Below are positions 27,144 to 36,639 of a stretch of 64,000 nt of DNA, piece after piece (within the stretch, counting starts at the first letter, position 1; the number at the start of each line of letters is the position of its first letter). The notes under the pieces are model-generated. The model searched no databases and was not told the DNA's origin. It saw only the letters and a program-made list of their open reading frames with translations. The position numbers and the translations under genes were made by a program. This stretch comes from JBGPLJ01 sp963826145 (GTDB taxonomy: Bacteria; Pseudomonadota; Gammaproteobacteria; Steroidobacterales; Steroidobacteraceae): NCBI GenBank assembly GCA_963826145.1, contig CAWGVW010000001.1, positions 806,001-870,000 on the forward strand, written 5' to 3'.

Positions 27144-27941
27144 ATGGCCCGGCGCTTCGTCGATCTTTCCATCTACCTCGAGAACGATGTCCTCTCGGAC
27201 CCGCCCGCGCTCGCGCCGAAAATCGAGTACGCGAAGCACAAGGATACGATGGGCGAATTCCTGCACATGCTGCCCGGCACCAAGGCAGAGGACTTCCCCG
27301 ACGGCGAGGCCGCCGCCGCGGAATGGGTGCGCATGACGACGCATAGCGGCACGCATCTCGATGCACCCTGGCACTTTCATTCGACCATGGACAAGGGCAA
27401 GCCGTCGATGACGATCGACCAGGTGCCGCTCGAGTGGTGCTTCCAGGCCGGCGTGAAACTCGACTTTCGCACGCAGCCCGACGGCTATGTTTGTACGGCG
27501 AAAGACGTCGAAGCCGAGCTCGCCCGTATCGGCCATTCGCTGAAGCCGCTCGATATCGTCGTCGTCAATACGCGCGCGGGCTCGCGCTACGGACACAACG
27601 ACTACGTCAACGCCGGCTGCGGCATGGGTTACGAGGCGACGATGTATCTCCTCGAGCGCGGCGTACGCCTCACCGGCACCGATGCCTGGAGCTGGGATGC
27701 CCCGTTTTCATTTACCGCGAAAAAGTTTCGCGAGACGGGGGACAAGAGCCTGCTCTGGGAAGGTCACAAGGCCGGCCGCGACATCGGCTATTGCCACCTC
27801 GAGAAGCTGCATAACCTCGAAGCCTTGCCGGGCGATGGCTTCTATATCTCATGCTTTCCCCACAAGGTGCGCGGTGGGTCGGCCGGCTGGACGCGCGCCG
27901 TCGCGATTTTCGACGATGCCCTGATGGGGACTTCTACATGA
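27144..27941 (+). CDS. Cyclase family protein (kynurenine formamidase/isatin hydrolase type)
   Basis: Metal-dependent hydrolase of 265 residues with the family motif HSGTHLDAPWHF (metal-binding His and Asp). Members hydrolyse N-formylkynurenine, isatin or related cyclic amides. It starts the run cyclase/MetE-like/P450 and overlaps the next gene by ATGA. The sequence does not fix the substrate. Confidence 0.88.
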   Translation: MARRFVDLSIYLENDVLSDPPALAPKIEYAKHKDTMGEFLHMLPGTKAEDFPDGEAAAAEWVRMTTHSGTHLDAPWHFHSTMDKGKPSMTIDQVPLEWCFQAGVKLDFRTQPDGYVCTAKDVEAELARIGHSLKPLDIVVVNTRAGSRYGHNDYVNAGCGMGYEATMYLLERGVRLTGTDAWSWDAPFSFTAKKFRETGDKSLLWEGHKAGRDIGYCHLEKLHNLEALPGDGFYISCFPHKVRGGSAGWTRAVAIFDDALMGTST

Positions 27942-28963
27942 CGACCCACGTGCACTTTGTCGGCAGCATCGGGCTCGACACGGTCGATGAGGTGTTCGCG
28001 GCGATCGGCGAGACCGTAAAGCCCTATATAAAGAGATGCCCGGACGGCGAGGTGGGCGGCCGGCGGCTGTGGGTCAGCTATCAGTACCCGGTCCTGCGGT
28101 CGACGGGGTTCCTGCAGGTGGTCTCGGACACGGCGATACCCGGCCTTGGCTTTTGCACGCTCAAGCTCAGGGACGGCACGAAATCCGAGGACATCCATTT
28201 CGGCGAACTCGGTTACGCGCGCGAGGCGCGCATCTCGTATCAGGACTTCAAGGCGGCGCGTGAGCGCGGCGTCCTGCCGAAAGAAGCCCGCTTCCAGGTT
28301 TCGCTCCCGACGCCGCTTGCCGTTATCGGCGCCTTCGTCAACGCGCCGGATGTTCCGCGCGTGCTGCCGGAATACGAGCGCGCGATGGTCCGCGAAGTCG
28401 AGCGCATCGCGAAAGCAATTCCGCACCGCGACCTCGCCATCCAGTGGGACGTTTGCGTGGAAATGATCCAATGGGACGGCCGCTTCCCGGGGCTCCCGCC
28501 GTTTCCCGGCATGGAGGCAGTGTTCGCGGGCCAGTTCGCCCGGCTCGGCGCGGCTGTGCCACAAGACGTCGAGCTCGGCTTTCACCTCTGCTATGGCGAC
28601 ATGGATGCCAAGCATTTCGTCGATCCAATCGACACGACGAAGATCGTCGAGCTCGCGAATCTCATCATGAAGAACGTTGGACGCGCCGTGCAGTGGATCC
28701 ATCTGCCGGTGCCGATCAATCGCGACGATGAAGCGTATTTCGCGCCGCTCAAGGATCTCAAACGCGGGCCGGCGACCGAAATCTATCTCGGACTTGTGCA
28801 CCTCAAAGACGGCGTCGATGGCGCCCGGCGGCGCATGCAGGCGGCGCGCAAAGTCGTCAAGGACTTCGGGATCGCGACGGAATGCGGCATCGCGCGGGCG
28901 CGCACGCCGGACATGGCGCGCGAAATCATGGCCATTCACGCCGGCGCGGCGCAGTCGTCCTGA
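27938..28963 (+). CDS. MetE/UROD-superfamily protein (cobalamin-independent methionine synthase-like)
   Basis: Protein of 341 residues resembling the C-terminal barrel of cobalamin-independent methionine synthase. Zinc-ligand-like positions are visible: His-x-Cys in GFHLCYGDMD (about residue 212) and a Cys in TECGIAR (about 314). It lacks the folate-binding N-terminal half of MetE, so it is probably a stand-alone methyl- or C-S/C-O-bond enzyme. It is translationally coupled to the cyclase gene. A demethylase or methyltransferase on an unknown substrate is possible. Confidence 0.75.
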   Translation: MTTHVHFVGSIGLDTVDEVFAAIGETVKPYIKRCPDGEVGGRRLWVSYQYPVLRSTGFLQVVSDTAIPGLGFCTLKLRDGTKSEDIHFGELGYAREARISYQDFKAARERGVLPKEARFQVSLPTPLAVIGAFVNAPDVPRVLPEYERAMVREVERIAKAIPHRDLAIQWDVCVEMIQWDGRFPGLPPFPGMEAVFAGQFARLGAAVPQDVELGFHLCYGDMDAKHFVDPIDTTKIVELANLIMKNVGRAVQWIHLPVPINRDDEAYFAPLKDLKRGPATEIYLGLVHLKDGVDGARRRMQAARKVVKDFGIATECGIARARTPDMAREIMAIHAGAAQSS

Positions 28964-28993
28964 CAGTCGCTCGCTGCATAGCGCGTATTGCCA

Positions 28994-30209
28994 ATGCCTG
29001 ACGAAGTCCCAGATCGCCGGTCCAGACAACGTCCCCGCACTGCCGCTCGATCCGTTCTCCCGGGAATTCCTCACCGATCCCTATCCCTCGCACGAGGCAC
29101 TGCGTGAGGCTGGACCTGTAGTTTGGCTCGAGCACTATGGCATCTGGGGCATGGCTCGCTACGCCGAGGTGCACGCGACGCTCATGGACTGGCAGACGTT
29201 CTGCTCCTCGGCGGGCGTGGGCCTCAGCGACTTTCGCAAGGAGAAGCCCTGGCGGCCGCCGAGCCTCCTGCTCGAGTCGGATCCGCCGCTGCACGTACGC
29301 ACGCGTGGTGTCATCACGACGGTGCTCTCGCGACGTGCCCTGAATGAGTTGCGGGCGACATTCACGGCGGTGGCGCAAGAGCTGGTCGAGACTATCGTGG
29401 CTCGCGGTCACATCGATGCCATCGAGGATCTCGCCGAGCAATTCCCGCTGCGGGTGTTTCCGGATGCGGTCGGCATCGGTCAATCGGGGCGTGAGAACCT
29501 CCTGCCTTACGGCAACATGGCGTTCAATGCATTTGGTCCGAGAAACGAGCTCTTCGCCGAGGCGATGAAGCGCGCCGAACCGGTGACGGCCTGGATCGCG
29601 TCGCAGTGCCGACGCGACGCCCTGCAGCCGGGCCGCTTCGGTGCGCAGATCTATGCCGCCGCGGATGCCGGAACCGTGACCGAGGAGGAGGCGGGATTGC
29701 TGGTGCGGTCACTCCTGACCGCGGGCGTCGATACCACGGTCAATGCCATCGGCAACGCGCTCCTGTGTTTCTCGCGCGAGCCTGCGCAGTGGGCGGCGCT
29801 CCACGCGGAGCCGGCGCTTGCGCGATCGGCTTTCGAGGAAGCGTTGCGCTTCGAGTCGCCGGTGCAGACGTTTTTTCGCACGACGACGCGCGCCGTCGAG
29901 GTGTCAGGCGTAAGGCTCGACGAAGGGCAGAAAGTGCTGATGTTCCTCGCCGCGGCGAATCGCGATCCGCGCCATTGGCATGACCCTGACCGCTTTGACA
30001 TCCGGCGCAACGCCACGAGTCACGCCGGGTTCGGCGCGGGCGTGCATGCCTGTGTCGGCCAGATGATCGCGCGGCTCGAAGGCGAGGTCGTGCTGACGGC
30101 GCTCGCGAAGCGCGTCAAATCGATTGAACCCGCAGGCGAGCCGGTTCCGCGACTCAACAATACGCTGCGCGGTTGGGCGAGCGTGCCGGTCAACCTTCGA
30201 TCCGTGTGA
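28994..30209 (+). CDS. Cytochrome P450 (start region probably frameshifted)
   Basis: Soluble bacterial P450 of about 404 residues. The I-helix has LTAGVDTTVN, the ExxR motif is EALR, and the heme-Cys loop is FGAGVHACVGQMIAR. The body frame has no ATG, GTG or TTG between the preceding gene and LPLDPFSREFLTDPYPSHE. ATG 28994 is one frame away: removing one base near 29018 (CCAGATCGCC) gives MPDEVPDAGPDNVPALPL, another apparent +1 insertion. A CTG at 28998 is the in-frame alternative. It follows the MetE-like gene; no ferredoxin partner is nearby. Confidence 0.85.
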
Positions 30210-30216
30210 CGCTAAT

Positions 30217-30295
30217 CACGCTGCAACCGATTCGTAAGTAAGGTGTAGGTGGATCGGCTCCGCCACGCCGCGTAAACAGTCTCACGCTGCAATCG
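30217..30295. repeat. Short direct repeat upstream of the outer-membrane protein gene
   Basis: CACGCTGCAACCG (30217-30229) and CACGCTGCAATCG (30283-30295) match in 12 of 13 bases and lie 66 bases apart in the gap between the P450 and the porin-like gene. They could be paired regulatory half-sites or chance. Confidence 0.3.
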
Positions 30296-30317
30296 GCAGT
30301 GCCCGGGGAGACGCGGC

Positions 30318-30914
30318 GTGAAAGCACGATACCTTGCATGGTTGCTGCTGCTGGGCGCGGTGTCCGTCCAGGCGGCGGATGGCGAGTCGCCTGGCCGGAC
30401 CAGGTGGTGGTTCGAAGCAGGCGCCGGCGTCGCTTCGGTGGGCGGCGATCGAGCGTCGTCGGATCGCGGGTCTCAGGACGGCGTATCCTTTGATTTCGCC
30501 GGCGGCATGCGCTTCGGCGATCACTGGCTGCTCGGTCTGGACATCGGCAGCATCATCACCGACTCCTACGATCTCTATTATGGGAGCCAGGGGCGTTCGC
30601 TCAGTCACCTCTTCCTGGTGACCGACTACAACCTGCGTGCCGATGGCGGCTGGCTCTTTCACGCCGCCGCGGGATTTACCGATCTCACCGACAGCGAATT
30701 GACGACCGCAGCCCCGCGCGAGGGACATGGCCCCGGCTTCGAGGCGGGCATCGGCTACGCCTGGCACCCGAGCCGCAGCAACTACATCGTCGTCCGCGGC
30801 ATCTACGAATTCGGCCGCATCGAAGCCGATAACGGCGTCGAATCCGAGTCCTTCAACTATTCGGCGCCGCGCCTTTCGGTCAGCTGGCAATTTCGCACCG
30901 GCAATCCGCGATGA
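30318..30914 (+). CDS. Small outer-membrane beta-barrel protein
   Basis: Protein of 198 residues with a signal peptide (about 1-20, ending SVQAAD) and alternating hydrophobic/aromatic strands typical of a small OmpA/OmpW-like barrel (for example RWWFEAGAGVASVGG and RLSVSWQFRTG at the end). GTG 30318 follows GGGGAGA at a good distance. No close family is recognised; the function could be structural or adhesion-related. Confidence 0.75.
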   Translation: MKARYLAWLLLLGAVSVQAADGESPGRTRWWFEAGAGVASVGGDRASSDRGSQDGVSFDFAGGMRFGDHWLLGLDIGSIITDSYDLYYGSQGRSLSHLFLVTDYNLRADGGWLFHAAAGFTDLTDSELTTAAPREGHGPGFEAGIGYAWHPSRSNYIVVRGIYEFGRIEADNGVESESFNYSAPRLSVSWQFRTGNPR

Positions 30915-30968
30915 CCGACGCCGGCGGCTGCGGCACAATGGAGGCTGTCAGGGAGATCTGGAGCCGCC

Positions 30969-32252
30969 ATGGCGATCGATGTGCGAAAAGTGCGCGAGCA
31001 GTTCCCGGCGCTCGGCATCCTGGATGATGGGAAGGCCGCGATCCATCTCGATAATCCGGCCGGCACGCAGGTTCCGAGGCAGGTAGTCGAACGCATGACG
31101 GGGGCGCTCGTGCGCTCGAATGCGAATTTCGGCGGCAACTTCCGGGCGACGCGCGCAGCGACGGAAATCTCGGCAGCCGCGCATCTTGCGATGGCGGACC
31201 TGCTGAATGCGCCGTCGGCGCGCGAGATCGTGTTCGGCCCGAACATGACGACGCTCGCCTTCATGCTCTCGCGCTCGCTCGGTCTGCACTTGCGCGAGGG
31301 CGATGAAATCGTACTCGGCCGGATGGAACACGACGCCAACGTTACGCCCTGGCGACTGATGGCCGAGGAGCGGGGACTCCTCGTTCGCATCCTCGACTTC
31401 GATCCCGGAAGCTGCCGCTACGATCTCGCGGCGCTCGACGGGCTCCTGTCGGGCCGAACAAGATTTGCTGCGTTGTCGCTTGCCAGCAATCTCACTGGCA
31501 CGGTGAACGATGTACAGACGTTCTGCCGCAAGGCACGGGCGGCCGGGGCACTCACGTTCGTCGACGCCGTGCACTTCGCCCCGCATGGTCCGATCGATGT
31601 GCAGGGCATCGGTTGTGACGTGCTCGCCTGTTCGCCGTACAAGTTCTTCGGTCCTCATCAGGGTGTGCTCTGGGCCCGCGAAGCTCTGCTCGAGGAGCTT
31701 CGGCCCTACAAGCTTCGAGCTTCGGCCAACGAGCTGCCCGGCCGGTTCGAAACGGGTACGCCGTCGCTTGAAGGGCAGGCAGGCACGCTCGGCGCGATCG
31801 AGTATCTCGAGTGGCTTGGGACTACGATGGCGGCGGACCGCATACCGCAGGTGGTTGGCATGACGGGGCGCCGCCGCACGTTGCATGCCGCGATGGCTGC
31901 AATCGCTGCGTACGAGCAGACATTGAGCGCGCGGCTGATCGCGAACCTCGGTGCGATCGCCGGCGTGCGGATCCACGGTGTCACCGATTGCACTTTTCCA
32001 GGGCATCGCGTCCCCACTGTCTCAATTTCAAAAGCCGGGATTGATCCGGACACGTGGGACCAGGCGTTGGCTCGCCAAGGCATCTGCGCGTGGAGCGGAC
32101 ATTCCTACGCTGTCGACGTCGTGCAGCGGCTTGGCCTCGCCGATGCGGGCGGCGTGCTGCGCATCGGCGCCGTGCACTACAATACGACAGAGGAGATGGA
32201 CATCGCGGCCGAGGCCGTCGCGAGACTTGCTGCCGAGGCAGGGCGTCCATGA
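30969..32252 (+). CDS. Aminotransferase class V-fold PLP enzyme (cysteine desulfurase-like)
   Basis: PLP-dependent enzyme of 427 residues from the cysteine desulfurase/selenocysteine lyase-like branch. The PLP Lys is in CSPYKFFGPHQG, with THVDAVHFAPH-type Asp-x-x-His upstream (FVDAVHFAPHGP) and HDANVTPW. It lacks an evident catalytic Cys loop, so desulfuration is not assured. GGGAGATCTGGAG precedes ATG 30969. It overlaps a small membrane protein gene by ATGA. Confidence 0.85.
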   Translation: MAIDVRKVREQFPALGILDDGKAAIHLDNPAGTQVPRQVVERMTGALVRSNANFGGNFRATRAATEISAAAHLAMADLLNAPSAREIVFGPNMTTLAFMLSRSLGLHLREGDEIVLGRMEHDANVTPWRLMAEERGLLVRILDFDPGSCRYDLAALDGLLSGRTRFAALSLASNLTGTVNDVQTFCRKARAAGALTFVDAVHFAPHGPIDVQGIGCDVLACSPYKFFGPHQGVLWAREALLEELRPYKLRASANELPGRFETGTPSLEGQAGTLGAIEYLEWLGTTMAADRIPQVVGMTGRRRTLHAAMAAIAAYEQTLSARLIANLGAIAGVRIHGVTDCTFPGHRVPTVSISKAGIDPDTWDQALARQGICAWSGHSYAVDVVQRLGLADAGGVLRIGAVHYNTTEEMDIAAEAVARLAAEAGRP

Positions 32253-32620
32253 CATTTACGCTGCTTCACGTCGTGATCAGCCTGATCGGCATCGCCGCCG
32301 GAGTCGTCGTGGTCTATGGCATGTGGACCGCGAAGCGGCTCGCGGGCTGGACGGCGGTCTTCCTCATCACGACGATTGCGACGAGCGTGACCGGCTTTCT
32401 CTTTCATTCCGTGGCGATCGGGCCGCCGCACATCGTGGGCGCCATCTCGCTCGCCGTGCTTGCCGTGACGCTGCTTGCCCTCTATACCTTCCACCTCGCC
32501 GGCCGCTGGCGCACGATCTACGTCGTGACGGCGGTGCTCGCTCTCTATTTGAACGTGTTCGCGCTCTTCGTCGCTCTCGGCTATGGAGGCGTGAAGCGGT
32601 TTCATCCGCCGGGCCCCTAG
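32249..32620 (+). CDS. Small integral membrane protein
   Basis: Protein of 123 residues with four predicted membrane helices (about 5-25, 34-56, 62-84, 92-112), including a short periplasmic HSVAIGPPHIVG segment. No family recognised with confidence. It is translationally coupled to the class V enzyme gene (ATGA) and converges on the MFS gene 27 bases away. Confidence 0.75.
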   Translation: MTFTLLHVVISLIGIAAGVVVVYGMWTAKRLAGWTAVFLITTIATSVTGFLFHSVAIGPPHIVGAISLAVLAVTLLALYTFHLAGRWRTIYVVTAVLALYLNVFALFVALGYGGVKRFHPPGP

Positions 32621-32647
32621 CGATCGTGCCTCGATCCGGTCTGCGGA

Positions 32648-33853
32648 TCAACGTCCGGCAGACGACGCGAGCCTCAGAATCAGCAGGCCGCCGGCGAGAA
32701 AGAGTACGGCGCTGTAAGCGAACGCTACGGATGTCCCGAACGACGCCCAAAGCACACCGACGATGAGGCTCGACGCGAAATCCCCGATCCCGTTCACCGT
32801 GGCGAGCGTGCCAAAGGCCATGCCATGGTGCTCATCGCTTACGAGCTCGGCGCAGAGCGAATCCTCCAGCGTTTCCTCGATGGCAACGTAAAGGCCCCCG
32901 ACGGCGAAGATGGCGGCGAGCACTCCGGCATTGAGTGGCAGCGCGATGACCGCCAGCGCCATCAGGGCCGCGATAAAGTATCCGGCCGCGAGCACTCGCT
33001 TCTTGTCGAGACGGTCTGCGAGCCAGCCGGCGCCCATCGAGCACGCTGCATAAATGACGTTGTGCAGGACATAGAACCCTGCTGCGAACGTCGCTGCCTT
33101 TGCAGTGCCCCAGGCCGGAGTCAATGACTCGATTGCGAGCAGGATCAGGAGCGTGTGCGCAAAGTCACCCATGCCAAAGAGGCCGACGGCGACCGCAAAC
33201 CGGCGATAGCGGGTCGGCAACGCCTTGAGGCTTTCGCCGAAGCTGATATGCGCGACCGGAGTACGTGCCTTCTCGCGCACGACCCACGCGATCATGAGGG
33301 CAGCCAGCAATCCCGGAATCAGCGTGAGTGCGAAGAGCGCCGGGTAGCGCGTGCCGATCAGTTGCAGCAGGACAAGCGCGGTCAGCGGCCCGACGATCGC
33401 GCCGCAGGTGTCCATCATGCGTTCGAATCCGAATGCGCGGCCGTAGCTCTCCCGGGAGACGGATCCTGCCAGCAAGGCTTTGCGGACGGGCGTGCGTACG
33501 CCGCGACCCAGCCACGCGACTGAGCGCGCGATCAGCACGTGCCACGCGCTCGTCGCGAGGCCGAACGCTGCGGTACCGAGCGCCGTGATGACATAGCCGG
33601 CGATTGCGATGGGCTTGCGGCGCTTGAGGCGGTCCGTGTAGTAGCCGGACGCCATCTTCGTGAAGCTCGCGACACCGTCGGATACACCTTCGATGAGTCC
33701 GAGCCAGGCGGCGGCTACGCCCATCGTGGCGATGAACGCCGGCATCAGCGTCGTCGCGATTTCATGCGACCAGTCGCTGAAGAGTGACGCGAGCCCGACA
33801 CCGACGACGGTGCGGTTCAACCAGGTGCGACGTGCTTGCTCGGGCGCCGACAT
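32648..33853 (-). CDS. MFS transporter
   Basis: Major facilitator of 401 residues with twelve predicted helices, a TDRLKRRKP loop between helices 2 and 3, and RSVAWLGRGVRTPVRKAL near helix 4. It is the last gene of the minus-strand arn-lpt run, 27 bases after the Omp85-like gene. Its ligand is unknown; the position hints at a cell-envelope role, which is inference. Confidence 0.88.
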   Translation of the reverse strand: MSAPEQARRTWLNRTVVGVGLASLFSDWSHEIATTLMPAFIATMGVAAAWLGLIEGVSDGVASFTKMASGYYTDRLKRRKPIAIAGYVITALGTAAFGLATSAWHVLIARSVAWLGRGVRTPVRKALLAGSVSRESYGRAFGFERMMDTCGAIVGPLTALVLLQLIGTRYPALFALTLIPGLLAALMIAWVVREKARTPVAHISFGESLKALPTRYRRFAVAVGLFGMGDFAHTLLILLAIESLTPAWGTAKAATFAAGFYVLHNVIYAACSMGAGWLADRLDKKRVLAAGYFIAALMALAVIALPLNAGVLAAIFAVGGLYVAIEETLEDSLCAELVSDEHHGMAFGTLATVNGIGDFASSLIVGVLWASFGTSVAFAYSAVLFLAGGLLILRLASSAGR

Positions 33854-33880
33854 ATTGCGGGAATCCTGCGGGATCGCGTG

Positions 33881-35536
33881 CTAGAAGCGCTGCTTCGTTT
33901 CGACGAGGAACTGCACGTTCTTGATCGACGGGTCTCCGTCGAGCGGGAAGGCGACATCGACATGGATGACATTGCCGAGCCCCGAGCGGCTGTTGCCGAT
34001 CCTCAAGCCCACGCCTATATCCTTCAGAAGGCCGAGACTTGGCGTATTGACCGGCGCCTCGCCCCAGGTCCGGCCGATGTCTACGAACGCCGCGGCCCCG
34101 ATGCGGAACAGGCGGAACGGATACCAGTCGCTGAAGTAGCGCTGCTCCACAGTCACGAGGGCCCGCGTATCGCCGCCCTGATAGCGCAGTGGGTAACCCC
34201 GAAGCCCATTGTCGCCGCCGAGCAGCAACTGATTGTCGAGATCGAGATTGCGACCGTACGTTGCTTCGAGGGTCGTGAAGAAGAGAAAGTGGTCGGACTG
34301 CTTGTTGTAGTAGCGCAGGGCGCCGCCGACGAGCGTATTGCGCAACGTGCCGCTTTCGAGGCGGCCGCCGAATCCCAGGCCGGATAGCAATGTCACCGAG
34401 TCGGAAAGCGCGGCGCCGTGATCCAGCCCGGCCGCAAACATCAGCGCCGAGCGGTCCGCGCCGAGCGCAGTGTCGGACCAGCCAAGCCTCACGCGCGCCC
34501 GCGTGCCGAGATGAAAATCCTCGGTGCGATCGATCTGATCGCGATTGCGGAGCTTGCGGTAATCGTCCTGGATCAGGTCGAATTCGACCCACGGATAGAC
34601 GAGCTTGCGATTGTCCGGCACCGTGGTCGTGCCCGTCCACTCGGGGGTTGGAGCAAATTCACTGTCGTCGTAGGTCGCACCGAAGCGCCAGCGCTGCACC
34701 CAGCCGTCGCGCAATCCTCGCGACCAGCCGCCGTAGCCCTCGGCGAAGCGGCGATGTTCGTTGAACTGATCGACGATCTCGCCGAGGTCATAGAGCGAAG
34801 TGATGCGGTCGTCGTCGAAGACGCTCAGGCCCGCCGCCCAGCGCGTGTCGAGCGCATAGAAGGGCCGCTCGCCCGAGAATTCCCGCCGGTAGCCGTCGCT
34901 GTTCGACGAATAGAGGCCTTGCAATGACCACCAGCTGCTGCCGACGTGGGGATCCTCCACCTCGAAGGTCGTCTCCGTGCGATCGATCTCGACCTTGTGG
35001 CCGGCCGACAGCGAGATCCCGGTACCGAAGGCATTCAGCTCTTCGAGTTCAATGCCGCCGGTGTTCTTGCCGCCGTGACGGCCGAATGAGATTCCGGGGT
35101 TCAGCGTCCACACGTCGCGCGTGGTTACCGCCACATCGACCTTGCCGTCGTGGACGGCGACTGGACGCACGGAAGCGTCGTAGAAGTACCGGGCTGACCG
35201 CAGGATTCGCTCCGATTCCTCCAACAGGCGCGCCGAGTATGGATCTCCCGGGTGGAAGAGCAGCTGATCGCGGATCACTTTCGGGCGGGTCTTGATGTGA
35301 AGGCGATCCGCCAGGCGGTAGAGCGACTTGTCCTCCTGGGGGTCCTTGAGGTTGAAGATGTTCTGGTTGTCGATCGTGATGTCGCCGATGACGAGGCCGG
35401 GTGCAGCGAGTTCGGCGGGTGTCGGGGGAGGCTTGATGGCGGGCGCGTCAGCCCCGGATGCAGAGCCAGACACCAGAGCGCACAGGAGCAAAGCGCTAAG
35501 CGGGAACGCAGGGCGCGAGTCGGTCCTGTTCGGCAT
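33881..35536 (-). CDS. Omp85/BamA-superfamily outer-membrane protein (surface antigen D15 type)
   Basis: Protein of 551 residues with a signal peptide (about 1-28), a POTRA-like domain (about 55-150) and a C-terminal beta-barrel ending in KQRF, a terminal Phe typical of BAM substrates. LLLGGDNGLRGYPLRYQGG contains the RGY-type loop signature of Omp85 proteins. It has far fewer POTRA domains than BamA, so it is a specialised relative. I chose ATG 35536 because it begins a proper signal peptide; upstream in-frame codons overlap lptG. It lies 29 bases after lptG. Confidence 0.85.
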   Translation of the reverse strand: MPNRTDSRPAFPLSALLLCALVSGSASGADAPAIKPPPTPAELAAPGLVIGDITIDNQNIFNLKDPQEDKSLYRLADRLHIKTRPKVIRDQLLFHPGDPYSARLLEESERILRSARYFYDASVRPVAVHDGKVDVAVTTRDVWTLNPGISFGRHGGKNTGGIELEELNAFGTGISLSAGHKVEIDRTETTFEVEDPHVGSSWWSLQGLYSSNSDGYRREFSGERPFYALDTRWAAGLSVFDDDRITSLYDLGEIVDQFNEHRRFAEGYGGWSRGLRDGWVQRWRFGATYDDSEFAPTPEWTGTTTVPDNRKLVYPWVEFDLIQDDYRKLRNRDQIDRTEDFHLGTRARVRLGWSDTALGADRSALMFAAGLDHGAALSDSVTLLSGLGFGGRLESGTLRNTLVGGALRYYNKQSDHFLFFTTLEATYGRNLDLDNQLLLGGDNGLRGYPLRYQGGDTRALVTVEQRYFSDWYPFRLFRIGAAAFVDIGRTWGEAPVNTPSLGLLKDIGVGLRIGNSRSGLGNVIHVDVAFPLDGDPSIKNVQFLVETKQRF

Positions 35537-35565
35537 CAATTCCTGGAGCGGAGTGTCACGTGAAA

Positions 35566-36639
35566 TCAATCGGTTCTCGCGGCTGGTTGCAGTCGGCGTA
35601 CGAGCAGGATGGCGGCGATGAATGTGAGCATCGCCGGCGTCCATGCGAGCAGTATCGGCGGAGCATGCAGCACGACGACCAGACTGTGAGCGATGTCCTG
35701 GGCCATGGCCAACGCAAAGCCGATGGCGAGACCGAGTACGAGCCGCGCGGCCTGGCGGCTCGAGCGCAGCACGCCGAGGACCACGGGCACGGCGAGCAGC
35801 ACGAGAAACGGCGAGGTGACCATGCGAGCGAGACGCTCGTTAAGCTCGTAGGAGGTTTCCCGGGTGTCGAGCGCCGCGCGCTCGAGTTGGCGGCGCCGTG
35901 CAATCAGTTGACTGAGCGATGCGAATCGCGCGGTGCCCTGCGATAGCCGCAGCAGCGAGGCGACGGCGAGACTCTTCTCCGGCAGCACCGCGAATTTTCG
36001 GATCCGCGTGCCGGCGGTGGAATAGCGGGTCTCCTGGTAACCGAGATAGGTCACGGTACCGTCCGGGGCTTGGCGGATGTCCTGCGCCTCGCCGAGAGCC
36101 GCCGCGTTACCGTCCGCGCCGAGCTCGATGATCGTGACCATGGGATAGCCGGGCCGCCGATCAATTCCGACGATGCGTGAGCCATCCATCGTCCACCAAC
36201 CGCTGCTGCCCGCGGACAGCTGCGCTCCGAAGCGCAATTCCGCCTTCATCCGATCCGCAGCCTGGGCGAGCCGCGGAGCGACGAATTCCCCCGCGAGCAT
36301 GGCTGTCAGTGCCAGTGCCGTTCCAGCGCACGCTGCAACGAGGGCAATGCGCCCGATCGGCCAGCCGGCAGCGCGCATTGCGGTAAGTTCGCTGTCCTGT
36401 TGCAGCCGCCCAAGACCAGTGAGAGCTCCAAGGAAGGCGGCGACCGGCGCAAAATTCATGAACCACGAGGGCACGAGCATGAGCGCATGGAGCGCCGCCG
36501 CCGGCAGCGTGTAGTTGCGGACGCCGACATCATTGAGCTGCTCGAGAAAATTGAAAACCGTAATGAGTGCGAGAAGCGCCGCGAGCACGGTCAGCATGTG
36601 CGCCAGCAGAGTCCGGACGATGTAGCGGGCGAGGATCAT
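35566..36639 (-). CDS. lptG: LPS export permease LptG
   Basis: YjgP/YjgQ-family permease of 357 residues, the LptB2FG ABC transporter subunit that extracts LPS from the inner membrane. Helices at the N-terminus (MILARYIVRTLLAHMLTVLA) and C-terminus flank a periplasmic beta-jellyroll. SELTAMRAAGWPIGRIALVA is the coupling-helix region. ATG 36639 overlaps the lptF stop by four bases. I assign LptG by its position after LptF. LptB is not in the window. Confidence 0.88.
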   Translation of the reverse strand: MILARYIVRTLLAHMLTVLAALLALITVFNFLEQLNDVGVRNYTLPAAALHALMLVPSWFMNFAPVAAFLGALTGLGRLQQDSELTAMRAAGWPIGRIALVAACAGTALALTAMLAGEFVAPRLAQAADRMKAELRFGAQLSAGSSGWWTMDGSRIVGIDRRPGYPMVTIIELGADGNAAALGEAQDIRQAPDGTVTYLGYQETRYSTAGTRIRKFAVLPEKSLAVASLLRLSQGTARFASLSQLIARRRQLERAALDTRETSYELNERLARMVTSPFLVLLAVPVVLGVLRSSRQAARLVLGLAIGFALAMAQDIAHSLVVVLHAPPILLAWTPAMLTFIAAILLVRRLQPAARTD

